The position numbers and the translations under genes were made by a program. Below the pieces are notes generated by a model. It saw only the letters and a list, made by a program, of their open reading frames with translations. It was not told the DNA's origin and made no database searches. Positions 33,224-41,314 of a stretch of 64,000 nucleotides of DNA are shown one piece after another. How positions within the stretch are numbered: position 1 is the first letter of the stretch; every line of letters starts with the position of its first letter. The stretch is from JANSYL01 sp965229695. Lineage in GTDB: Bacteria; Pseudomonadota; Alphaproteobacteria; Rhodobacterales; Rhodobacteraceae. The DNA lies in the NCBI GenBank assembly GCA_965229695.1, contig OZ245921.1, forward strand, positions 2,790,001 through 2,854,000. The letters run 5' to 3'.

Positions 33224-33504
33224 TGAACGTCGTCACCGGCCTGGTCCTCTACGCAATCATCTGGTTCATGACGCTGTTCCTCATTCTGCCGCTGCGCATG
33301 CAGAGCCAGGATGAGGCGGGCGAACGTGTGGCAGGCACGCCGGGCTCGGCGCCGCAAAACCCGCATCTGCGGCGGCGCTTCCTGATCACCTCGGGCGTGG
33401 CGGCGGTGATTTGGGCGGTGGTGGCTTGGGTCATCCTCTCTGGGTCGGTCAGCATCGAGGATATTGATCTATTTAGCTATTTTGGCCTCGGGCAGCCGGG
33501 CTAA
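33223..33504 (+). CDS. DUF1467 family membrane protein
   Basis: 93 residues with two transmembrane helices, about 4-22 (TGLVLYAIIWFMTLFLILP) and 55-75 (FLITSGVAAVIWAVVAWVIL). Between them is a polar loop with the MQSQDEAGE stretch. It matches DUF1467, an alphaproteobacterial inner-membrane family without a known function. Translation is coupled to mce by a one-base overlap. It converges on the EI24 gene with a 4-base overlap of the two ends. Confidence 0.82.
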   Translation: MNVVTGLVLYAIIWFMTLFLILPLRMQSQDEAGERVAGTPGSAPQNPHLRRRFLITSGVAAVIWAVVAWVILSGSVSIEDIDLFSYFGLGQPG

Positions 33505-34190
33505 GCGCGATCCAAACAGTGATATAGGTGGGTGAAGGTCGCCGCACCAAGGATCGGAACCAACAGGTTCAGGACCGGGATCGTCAGCGGAACCGCCATC
33601 AGGACACCGGCGGCAAATAGGGTCAGCCGATGTCGTTTGCGAAAGGCGGCGGCCCCGGCGGCATCGTTGCGGCGCAGCGCAACCATCTGGCCGTATTCCC
33701 GGCCCAAAAGCACACCATTCACCAACCAGAACAAAAGCGGCGCGATGGGTGCAAAAGCCAGATAGGCCACCAGCGCGATCAGGTTGACGCCGATAATCAC
33801 GCCCAGAAACCGCAGCCCATCTCCCAAGCCTTCGACAATCCCGATCTGGCGCGCCGGCGAAAGATGGGGGAAATGCCGATCTTCGACAGCATCCGCAATC
33901 CGGTCCAGGAAAATACCGGTAAAGGCCGACGCCACGGGCACCATCAGAAAGATCGACAGAAGCAGCATCAGCGGGATGCCCGCCCAGGTCAGCGCGTTAT
34001 CGACCCAGGTGATTTCGCCGATCCAAGGCAGGGTAAAGGCGTCGGGCAAAAGCCACCCGACTGCGGTCACAAACAGTGCATAGAAACCCACGAGCAATCC
34101 GATGGTCAGCCCAAGCCCCAGGCCAAGCACACCCAGAAAGCGACGGTCGCTTAACTGCCCGAGGGCTTTGAAAAATGCTTCGAATATCAT
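33501..34190 (-). CDS. EI24 domain membrane protein (CysZ-like)
   Basis: 229 residues with four or more hydrophobic helices (for example LGLGLGLTIGLLVGFYALFV, GIPLMLLLSIFLMVPVASAF, VIIGVNLIALVAYLAFAPIA, LLFWLVNGVLLGREY). The GREYGQMVALRRND stretch in the second half is typical of the EI24/CysZ family. CysZ is a sulfate channel in E. coli, but many alphaproteobacterial EI24 proteins lie away from cysteine genes, as here, so a sulfate role is not implied. The start overlaps the nitroreductase stop by four bases, so they are one transcription unit. Confidence 0.85.
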   Translation of the reverse strand: MIFEAFFKALGQLSDRRFLGVLGLGLGLTIGLLVGFYALFVTAVGWLLPDAFTLPWIGEITWVDNALTWAGIPLMLLLSIFLMVPVASAFTGIFLDRIADAVEDRHFPHLSPARQIGIVEGLGDGLRFLGVIIGVNLIALVAYLAFAPIAPLLFWLVNGVLLGREYGQMVALRRNDAAGAAAFRKRHRLTLFAAGVLMAVPLTIPVLNLLVPILGAATFTHLYHCLDRA

Positions 34191-34762
34191 GTGTTTAGCC
34201 AGGTCGTGATTATATCTAGATCCGGGCGCGGGCGTTCTGGTGGGGCGGCGCGCGCTTTGCCAATATGAATGAACCCGGCGATCGTGGCAGGCGGCTCCAA
34301 ATCGAAGGATTGCTTCAGATAGGTCGCGTCATGGGCGATCCAGCCGGTCAGCCAATTGGCCCCATAGCCCATCGCCAGCGCGGCATTGACCAGACTTAGA
34401 CAGGCCGCCCCAGCGCTCAGCTGCTGTTCCAGCAGCGGGATCGAGGCGTCAGGGTCGGGCGTCGACAAAACCGCGACCATGCTGGGCGCGGTGTCGAACC
34501 CATTGGCCAGTTTTTCCAGCTTGTCAGGATCCACCCCACGCTCGACCCCAAGCTTGCGCGCCAGATTGCCCAGGCGCGTCGCGGCGGCGCGGGCCAGGAC
34601 GACAAAGCGCCAAGGTTCCAGCTTGCCATGATCCGGCACGCGCGCGGCCGCCGTCAGCATCTGCCGCAACTCGGGCTCGGACGGGGCGGGGGCGGTCAGC
34701 AGTTTCGCGGGCACCGACCGGCGGGTCAGCATGAAATCGATGGGGGTGTCGAGCTTATTCAT
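34187..34762 (-). CDS. Nitroreductase family protein
   Basis: 191 residues from the ATG at 34762 (a second ATG three codons upstream is possible; longer frames upstream are not homologous). Key stretches are DFMLTRRSVPAKLL with the FMN-binding Arg-Ser, AARVPDHGKLEPWRFVVL, and the C-terminal GFIHIGKA, as in the YdjA-type small nitroreductases. It binds FMN and likely reduces nitro- or quinone compounds with NAD(P)H. The end overlaps the EI24 gene start by four bases. It lies downstream of topA, separated by a gap with a striking palindrome. Confidence 0.88.
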   Translation of the reverse strand: MNKLDTPIDFMLTRRSVPAKLLTAPAPSEPELRQMLTAAARVPDHGKLEPWRFVVLARAAATRLGNLARKLGVERGVDPDKLEKLANGFDTAPSMVAVLSTPDPDASIPLLEQQLSAGAACLSLVNAALAMGYGANWLTGWIAHDATYLKQSFDLEPPATIAGFIHIGKARAAPPERPRPDLDIITTWLNT

Positions 34763-34826
34763 GCCCCCCATGTCTGGCCTGTACCGGCTTGCGTCAAGGG
34801 GCGCGCGGCAGATGATCTGATGGGGC

Positions 34827-34873
34827 CGGAAAACACGTGTTTTCCGCCCCGTTCTTCGCGCGAAAAACGGGGC
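34827..34873. terminator. Two adjacent inverted repeats after topA
   Basis: A perfect 20-base palindrome centred on CACGTG (34827-34846) is followed by a 28-base stem-loop (34846-34873): arms GCCCCGTT/AACGGGGC around the self-complementary core TTCGCGCGAA, with one mismatch. They lie 8 bases after the topA stop on the minus strand. Either could end topA transcription, but neither has a T-tract. The palindrome could also be a protein-binding site for the nitroreductase-EI24 operon. Confidence 0.6.
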
Positions 34874-34880
34874 GACGGGG

Positions 34881-37556
34881 TTAGGTTTTCTTTTTGGTGG
34901 TCCGGCGTTTGCCCGTGCCTTTGCCGCCCTTGGCCTGTTTTTCGGCAATCAGGCTGACGGCGATCTCCATCGTCACATCTTCGGGCTCAGTGCCTTTGGG
35001 AAGCGTTGCGTTGATCTTTTCCCATTTCACATAAGGACCATAGCGCCCTTTCATGACATTGACCGCGCCACCATGTTCCGGGTGATCGCCCAGCGCCTTC
35101 AACGGTTCGGCCGCCGCGCCACGCCCACCGCGCCCGGCGGCTTTGGCTGCCAGCAATTCGACCGCCCGGTTCATGCCGACTGTAAAAACCTCCTCGACAT
35201 CGGGCAGGTTGGCATAAATCTTACGGCCCCCTTCTTTGGGCGTGTGGGTCACAAAGGGGCCATAGCGCCCAATGCCAGCCTCAACCGGTTCGCCATCTTC
35301 GGGATGCGGCCCGACCAAACGCGGCAGGTTCAGCAGAATCAGGGCTTTTTCCAGATCGATGCTATCGGGCGACCAGCCCTTGGGCAGCGAGGCGCGTGGT
35401 GGTTTTTTCACCTCTTCGGTCGCCTCGCCCAACTGCACATAAGGGCCAAAGCGACCATCGCGCAGCGATACCTTTTCCGAGGTGTCGGGATCGACCCCCA
35501 ACATCTTGCCATCCGGCCCGATGGCGGACCCTTCGCCCTCCGCACCCGGCGGGCCAAAGGGGCGGGTGTAACGGCATTCAGGGTAGTTCGAGCAGCCGAT
35601 AAACGCCCCGCCCGAACGCGCCGTGCGCATCGACAGACGGCCCACGCCGCAATTGGGGCAAAGGCGCGGATCGGTTCCGTCTTCCTTGGCGGGGAAAAGA
35701 TGTGGCTCTAGCACCTCGTTGATCTTTTCTAGCACATCGGTGATGCGCAGTTCCGAGGTTTCCGAAATTGCCGCCGAAAAATCCCGCCAGAAGGCATCAA
35801 GCACATCTTTATAGGCCCGGTCCCCGGCGCTGACCTCATCCAACTGGTTTTCCAGGTCAGCAGTGAAATCATATTCCACATAACGGCGGAAGTAATTGGC
35901 CAAAAAGGCGATTACCAACCGCCCCTTATCCTCTGGGATCAAGCGGTTTTTCTCTTTCACCACATAGCCGCGGTTCTGGATCGTATCGAGGATCGAGGCA
36001 TAGGTGGATGGCCGCCCAATACCCAGTTCCTCCATCCGTTTGACCAGGGTCGCCTCGGTATAACGGGGCGGGGGTTGGGTGAAATGCTGCTGACCCAGAA
36101 CCGCCCCGTCCGGTGACATCAAGGCCCCGTCCGTGCGGCGCAAATCGCCATTGGGTTCATCCTCAATCACGCTGCTATCGCTGGCGGTTGCCTTGGCAAA
36201 CTCTGCCTCAAGCCCGCCCTGCGAAAGCTTCAGCGTATCGCCTTGCCCGACCTGGGGCAGGCGGCGGCTATCTTCGTCTTCGACATCGTCGCGGCCTTCT
36301 TCATAGACCTTCAAGAACCCGTCAAACGTCACCACTTGGCCGGTGGCCCGCAGCTCGACCTGGGCATCGGCGCTGGCCACGGTTACGGTGGTGCGCTCCA
36401 TCCGCGCGGCTTCCATTTGGCTGGCAATCGTGCGCTTCCAGATCAGCTCGTAAAGCTTGCGTTGATCGTCTTCGCTCAGCTTCAGATCGGCTGGCCCTTT
36501 GGACAGATCGGTCGGGCGGATACATTCGTGCGCTTCCTGCGCATTTTTCGCCTTGTTCTTGTAGATGCGTGGCTTGCCGGGGACGTAATCGGCCCCATAC
36601 CGGTCCGAGATCGCATCGCGCGCAGCCGTAACAGCCTCGGGCGCCATGTCGATGCCATCGGTCCGCATATAGGTGATGTGCCCCGCTTCATAGAGCCGCT
36701 GGGCGGTCGACATGGTTTGCCGGGCACCAAAGCCGAACTTGCGGCTGGCTTCCTGCTGTAGGGTCGATGTCATGAAGGGCGGTGCGGGGTTGCGCGAGGT
36801 TGGCTTGGCTTCGACGCTTGTGACCGACAAGGCGCGGGAGGAAACCGCCTGAACCGCCAAACCAGCCTCGGCCGCGGTGGCCAGATCGTAGCGTTCCAGC
36901 TTTTTGCCGCCCATGGCCACCAGGCGCGCTTCAAAGCTTTGACCGCGCGGGGTGTCCAACATCGCGCGGACCGACCAGTATTCGCGGGGCCGGAAAGCCT
37001 CAATCTCCATCTCGCGGTCGGTGATCAGACGCAGACAGACCGATTGCACCCGACCAGCCGATTTTGCGCCCGGCAGTTTGCGCCACAGCACGGGCGACAG
37101 ATTGAAGCCCACCAGATAATCCAGCGCCCGGCGGGCCAGATAAGCCTCGACCAGCTCCATATCGACCTGGCGCGGGTTCTGCATCGCCTCGGTCACGGCG
37201 GTTTTGGTGATCGCATTAAAGACCACGCGGCTTACCTCGGTGCCTTTCTTGATCGCACGGCGCTTGGTCAGCGCCTCTTGTAGGTGCCAAGAAATCGCCT
37301 CGCCCTCACGATCGGGGTCGGTGGCGAGGATCAGGGTTTGGTCGTCTTTCAGCGCGTCCGCGATGGCTTTGACGTGCTTTTTGCTGTCGCTTCCAACCTC
37401 CCATTCCATGGCGAAACCTTCATCGGGGTTTACCGAGCCGTCTTTGGATGGCAGGTCGCGCACATGGCCGTAGGAGGCGAGAACGGTATAATCGTTCCCG
37501 AGATATTTGTTGATTGTCTTGGCCTTAGCAGGCGATTCGACGACGACAACAGGCAT
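34881..37556 (-). CDS. topA: DNA topoisomerase I
   Basis: 891 residues. The N-terminal Toprim domain has catalytic Glu7 (VVVESPAKAKTINKYLG) and the acidic trio ATDPDREGE. The catalytic Tyr296 is in GHITYMRTDG. A C4 zinc finger follows (CPNCGVGRLSMRTARSGGAF up to CSNYPEC), then several topoisomerase C-terminal repeats (GRFGPYVQLGE, GRYGPFVTH, GRYGPYVKWEK) and a Lys-rich tail that ends with KGGKGTGKRRTTKKKT. It relaxes negative supercoils. Upstream, 286 bases separate it from the divergent MFS gene, with nothing else I can identify. Confidence 0.97.
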   Translation of the reverse strand: MPVVVVESPAKAKTINKYLGNDYTVLASYGHVRDLPSKDGSVNPDEGFAMEWEVGSDSKKHVKAIADALKDDQTLILATDPDREGEAISWHLQEALTKRRAIKKGTEVSRVVFNAITKTAVTEAMQNPRQVDMELVEAYLARRALDYLVGFNLSPVLWRKLPGAKSAGRVQSVCLRLITDREMEIEAFRPREYWSVRAMLDTPRGQSFEARLVAMGGKKLERYDLATAAEAGLAVQAVSSRALSVTSVEAKPTSRNPAPPFMTSTLQQEASRKFGFGARQTMSTAQRLYEAGHITYMRTDGIDMAPEAVTAARDAISDRYGADYVPGKPRIYKNKAKNAQEAHECIRPTDLSKGPADLKLSEDDQRKLYELIWKRTIASQMEAARMERTTVTVASADAQVELRATGQVVTFDGFLKVYEEGRDDVEDEDSRRLPQVGQGDTLKLSQGGLEAEFAKATASDSSVIEDEPNGDLRRTDGALMSPDGAVLGQQHFTQPPPRYTEATLVKRMEELGIGRPSTYASILDTIQNRGYVVKEKNRLIPEDKGRLVIAFLANYFRRYVEYDFTADLENQLDEVSAGDRAYKDVLDAFWRDFSAAISETSELRITDVLEKINEVLEPHLFPAKEDGTDPRLCPNCGVGRLSMRTARSGGAFIGCSNYPECRYTRPFGPPGAEGEGSAIGPDGKMLGVDPDTSEKVSLRDGRFGPYVQLGEATEEVKKPPRASLPKGWSPDSIDLEKALILLNLPRLVGPHPEDGEPVEAGIGRYGPFVTHTPKEGGRKIYANLPDVEEVFTVGMNRAVELLAAKAAGRGGRGAAAEPLKALGDHPEHGGAVNVMKGRYGPYVKWEKINATLPKGTEPEDVTMEIAVSLIAEKQAKGGKGTGKRRTTKKKT

Positions 37557-37842
37557 ATGGTCTTTCCATTGCTGGGCGGGGTGCTGGCGTTTGCGCAGGA
37601 TCGAAACCCCCGTGGCGGCGGACCATGTGGGGTCCGACCGAAGATTGTCAATGCGGCATCAAATAAGGCCGCATCCACGCGGGGCATTTGGCCCAGGACG
37701 ATCCGACTTGCAACCTTTGCGGGAAAATTTGCTTGGGATAATTCTGCGGCTTTGGTTGGAAATCGACCCTTTCCTGGCGCAAACGGGGTCGCTTTGACCG
37801 ATCAGGCGGCCTAAGCCTGGGGCAGATTAAGGCCAAGGGTTT

Positions 37843-39057
37843 ATGCGCGTCCTCCTTTCCTTTGCGGCCCTGTTTTTGTCAGTGGTCCTATTGCAGCTTT
37901 CCTCGGGCGGGGTGGGGCCGCTTGATGTTTTGTCGGGCACGGCCTTGGGCTTTACGCCTGCGCAGATCGGTCTTTTGGGCTCGGCCCATTTCTTGGGCTT
38001 TTTTATCGGGTGCTGGTGGGCCCCGCGCCTAATGGGATCGGTCGGACATTCGCGAGCCTTCGCCGCGTTCACCGCGACCGGGGCCATCGGGTTGTTGGCG
38101 CATATGCTGGTGATCGACCCTTATGCCTGGGCGGGGATGCGCGTGGCCTCGGGTCTGTGCATTGCCGGGTGTTACACGGTGATCGAGGCCTGGCTGCAAG
38201 CCAAGGTGACCAATGAAAACCGGGGTCGCGCCATGGGCACCTACCGGATGGTCGATACTGGCGGATCGCTGGTGGCGCAGCTGATGATCGGGTTTTTGGC
38301 ACCCGCGTCCTACGTCTCCTACAACCTATTGGCGCTGCTTTGCGTCGCCGCCCTGTTGCCTCTGACGCTGTCCCGCTTGAAGCAGCCCGAAACGCCCAGC
38401 GCGCCGCGCTTGCGCCCCGCGATGGCCTGGCGGCTGTCGCCCCTGGCTGTGGGAGGCGTGATTGTGGCCGGTGTCTCAGGCGCCTCCTTCCGCATGGTCG
38501 GCCCGCTCTACGGGACCGAGGTGGGGTTAAGCCCCGATCAAATCGGCCTGTTCTTGGCCGCCTTCGTGCTTGGCGGCGCACTGGCGCAATGGCCTGCCGG
38601 GTGGTGGGCGGACCGCTATGACCGCAGATGGGTGTTGATCTGGTTCTCGGTCGCCTCAATCCTGGCCTGCGCGGCAACGGTGGCCATGTCCGAACTGGGA
38701 ACGCTGGGTGTGTTTACGGGCGCGTTTCTGTTCGGGGCCACGAGTTTTCCGATTTATTCGGTTTCCGCCGCCCATGCCCATGACTGGGCCGATGATGACA
38801 AACGGGTCGAGCTCTCTGCCGCGTTGATGTTTTTCTACGCGCTTGGGGCCATCAGCGCGCCCCTGGCAACGTCCACGTTGATTTCCGCCTTCGGCCCTGC
38901 GGCGCTCTTTGCCTTCATCTCCATCGCCCATATCGGGTTGGTTCTGTTTGGCCTCTGGCGCATGCGCCGCCGCGGCTCCGCCGAAATGCGGCAGCCGTAT
39001 GTTTGGATCCCCCGCACCTCGTTCCAGGTTGGCCGTATCTTCCGGCGCGGCAAGTAG
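37843..39057 (+). CDS. MFS transporter
   Basis: 404 residues, about 12 transmembrane helices. The N-terminus begins MRVLLSFAALFLSVVLLQLSS, and motif A-like stretches occur at GCWWAPRLMGSVGHSRAF and ADRYDRRW. The first half has ENRGRAMGTYRMVD, found in the YcaD/COG0477 group of uncharacterised permeases. The substrate is unknown. It is divergent from topA across 286 bases, and metG follows after 134 bases on the same strand. No regulatory motif stands out. Confidence 0.85.
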   Translation: MRVLLSFAALFLSVVLLQLSSGGVGPLDVLSGTALGFTPAQIGLLGSAHFLGFFIGCWWAPRLMGSVGHSRAFAAFTATGAIGLLAHMLVIDPYAWAGMRVASGLCIAGCYTVIEAWLQAKVTNENRGRAMGTYRMVDTGGSLVAQLMIGFLAPASYVSYNLLALLCVAALLPLTLSRLKQPETPSAPRLRPAMAWRLSPLAVGGVIVAGVSGASFRMVGPLYGTEVGLSPDQIGLFLAAFVLGGALAQWPAGWWADRYDRRWVLIWFSVASILACAATVAMSELGTLGVFTGAFLFGATSFPIYSVSAAHAHDWADDDKRVELSAALMFFYALGAISAPLATSTLISAFGPAALFAFISIAHIGLVLFGLWRMRRRGSAEMRQPYVWIPRTSFQVGRIFRRGK

Positions 39058-39191
39058 GGCCCGGTGGGGCTGACGCGCCTTAGCGGACCCATGATGTACC
39101 GATCTCGCGCGGCTACCAGCATCGCGGGGGCCTAGCCGCTCCCGCCCGGATCGGTTACAGCCTGTCCCAAAGAACAACCAGGGCGCCCGGC

Positions 39192-40901
39192 ATGGCACGC
39201 ATCCTCATCACCTCTGCGATCCCCTATATCAATGGGATCAAGCATTTAGGAAACCTTGTGGGCAGCCAACTGCCTGCCGATCTCTATGCCCGGTATCAGC
39301 GCGCGCGGGGGCATGAGGTGCTGTTTCTCTGCGCCACCGACGAACATGGCACCCCGGCGGAATTGGCTGCGGCCAAAGCGGGCAAGCCGGTCGCAGATTA
39401 CTGCGCCGAGATGTGGGCCGTGCAAGACGAGCTGGGCAAAGGCTTTCGCCTAAGCTTCGATCATTTCGGCCGCTCCTCCAGCCCGCAGAACCACAAGCTC
39501 ACCCAACATTTTGCCGGGCGTCTGGCCGAGGCCGATTTGATCCGCGAAGTCTCGGAAAAGCAGGTCTATTCCAATGCTGATGGTCGGTTTTTGCCGGATC
39601 GGTACATCGAAGGCACCTGCCCCAATTGCGGCTATAACAAAGCCCGCGGCGACCAATGTGAAAACTGTACCAAACAGCTTGACCCCACCGATCTGATCAA
39701 CCCGCGCAGCGCGATTTCCGGCTCCACCGATTTGGAGGTGCGCGAGACCAAACACCTCTTCCTGCGCCAATCCCAAATGCGCGATAAGTTGAATAGCTGG
39801 ATCGACAGCAAAGCTGACTGGCCGGTCCTGACCACCTCGATCGCCAAGAAATGGCTCAATGACGGGGACGGGCTGCAAGACCGCGGCATCACGCGCGATC
39901 TCGATTGGGGTATCCCCGTGAAGAAGGGCGAGGCTGATTGGCCCGGCATGGAAGGCAAGGTTTTCTATGTCTGGTTCGATGCACCCATCGAATACATTGC
40001 CTGCGCCGCCGAATGGGTCGATACGGGCAAAGGCACGGATTGGGAACGCTGGTGGCGCACCGATAAAGGCGCCGAGGATGTGCGCTATGTCCAGTTCATG
40101 GGCAAAGACAATGTGCCCTTCCACACGCTGAGTTTCCCAGCCACGATTCTAGGTTCGGGCGAGCCGTGGAAGCTGGTGGATTACATCAAATCTTTCAACT
40201 ACTTGAACTATGATGGCGGCCAGTTCTCCACCAGCCAAGGGCGCGGCGTTTTCATGGATCAGGCGCTTGAGATCCTGCCCTCTGATTACTGGCGTTGGTG
40301 GCTCCTGAGCCATGCGCCCGAGACCTCGGACAGCGAGTTCACTTGGGAGGGATTCCAGCAGGATGTGAACAAGGATCTGGCCGATGTCTTGGGCAATTTC
40401 GTCAGTCGGATCACCAAATTCTGCCGTTCCAAATTTGGCGAGGCCGTGCCGCAGGGCGGCAGCTATGGCGCGCAAGAAGGGGCGCTGATCGCCGATCTCG
40501 AGGCCCGACTGGCCCGCTATCAGGCCCATATGGATGCCATCGATATCCGCAAAGCCGCCGCCGAGTTGCGGGCAATCTGGGTGGCCGGAAACGAATATCT
40601 GCAATCGGCCGCCCCCTGGACCGCGTTCAAATCCGACCCCGACCGCGCCGCTGCGATCACGCGATTTGGCCTCAACCTGATCCCGTTTTATGCAGGTCTT
40701 TCCTCCCCTTTCATCCCCGATGCCGCCGCCGCGATGGCTGAAGCGATGGGGGTTGAGTTGACCTGGCCCGAAAGCGCCGGCGCGGCCTTGAGCCGCTTGC
40801 CAGAAGGGCATGCGTTCACGGTGCCCGATGTCTTGTTCGCCAAGATCGCAGATGAGCAGCGGGAAGAATGGCAAGCGCGATTTGCAGGTCAGCGCGCCTA
40901 A
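39192..40901 (+). CDS. metG: Methionine-tRNA ligase
   Basis: 569 residues. Class I: the HIGH-like motif is near GIKHLGNLVGS in ITSAIPYINGIKHLGN, and the KMSKS equivalent near FSTSQGRGVFMD. The connective peptide has a zinc knuckle (GTCPNCGYNKARGDQCENC, paired Cys). This is the shorter form without the C-terminal tRNA-binding domain seen in E. coli. It charges initiator and elongator tRNA-Met. The KMSKS loop reads STSQG here; the same replacement is known in some MetG groups. It is followed by a repeat-rich gap. Confidence 0.94.
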   Translation: MARILITSAIPYINGIKHLGNLVGSQLPADLYARYQRARGHEVLFLCATDEHGTPAELAAAKAGKPVADYCAEMWAVQDELGKGFRLSFDHFGRSSSPQNHKLTQHFAGRLAEADLIREVSEKQVYSNADGRFLPDRYIEGTCPNCGYNKARGDQCENCTKQLDPTDLINPRSAISGSTDLEVRETKHLFLRQSQMRDKLNSWIDSKADWPVLTTSIAKKWLNDGDGLQDRGITRDLDWGIPVKKGEADWPGMEGKVFYVWFDAPIEYIACAAEWVDTGKGTDWERWWRTDKGAEDVRYVQFMGKDNVPFHTLSFPATILGSGEPWKLVDYIKSFNYLNYDGGQFSTSQGRGVFMDQALEILPSDYWRWWLLSHAPETSDSEFTWEGFQQDVNKDLADVLGNFVSRITKFCRSKFGEAVPQGGSYGAQEGALIADLEARLARYQAHMDAIDIRKAAAELRAIWVAGNEYLQSAAPWTAFKSDPDRAAAITRFGLNLIPFYAGLSSPFIPDAAAAMAEAMGVELTWPESAGAALSRLPEGHAFTVPDVLFAKIADEQREEWQARFAGQRA

Positions 40902-40904
40902 ATC

Positions 40905-40980
40905 CTCCGGCTTATCTGGGGCTCTGCCCCCGACGCCATTGGCGTCTCCCCCGGAGTTGTATTGACCAAGATGAAGGGGG
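40905..40980 (+). repeat. Nested hairpin repeat after metG
   Basis: Starts three bases after the metG stop. Outer arms CTCCGG (40905-40910) and CCGGAG (40951-40956) enclose GGGGC/GCCCC (40918-40930) and a perfect GACGCC-ATT-GGCGTC hairpin (40932-40946). It ends with GGAGTTGTATTGACCAAG followed by ATGAAGG, the reverse complement of the family B sequence at 29073 and 41142. Likely a 3'-end element or terminator for metG. Confidence 0.6.
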
Positions 40981-41002
40981 CAGCGGGCGCGCCAATGTTC
41001 CA

Positions 41003-41056
41003 CCCCGGGGCTGGCCTTAACGGATTGGCTACCGCCGTTTCCAAGCCCCGGGGCTT
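41003..41056. repeat. GC-rich inverted repeat in the metG-downstream gap
   Basis: CCCCGGGGCTGG (41003-41014) pairs with CCAAGCCCCGGGG (41041-41053) with one bulge; inside it AACGG pairs with CCGTT. The right arm is itself part of a perfect 14-base palindrome, AAGCCCCGGGGCTT (41043-41056). The gap 40902-41314 is the longest non-coding stretch in the window and otherwise holds the two family repeats described here. I see no gene in it. Confidence 0.6.
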
Positions 41057-41141
41057 CACCTTGGACGCCGCCTCACTCTCCAGCTAGCGGCGCAGCCTTA
41101 GGTTGCCCTCTATTGCTTAACGAACCCTTTCCGTTCCTCTT

Positions 41142-41177
41142 CTTCATCTTGGAAAATACAACTCGCGCCGGAGGCAT
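41142..41177. repeat. Dispersed repeat, family B copy 2
   Basis: 36 bases, CTTCATCTTGG to CGCCGGAGGCAT, nearly identical to 29073-29108. Read on the minus strand it lies downstream of the stop of the FAD-linked dehydrogenase (41315), consistent with a 3'-end element for that gene. Confidence 0.7.
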
Positions 41178-41314
41178 CCGAACCCTCGAACCAGCGCCGC
41201 CATCTGATCTACCGTGCGCCCGATCCAAAAGCGCGCAAAGCGATTGACCGAGCGGCCCTGAAGGGCCCGAGCTCGATCGCCGCCCGGGTCGGGGCCGCAG
41301 GCCGCGACATCCCC

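Noticed and set aside
41178..41314. A possible minus-strand peptide in the gap after the dehydrogenase gene
   Set aside because: A run of sensible codons can be read there, but there is no start, no domain, and the segment consists of hairpin-forming GC repeats.
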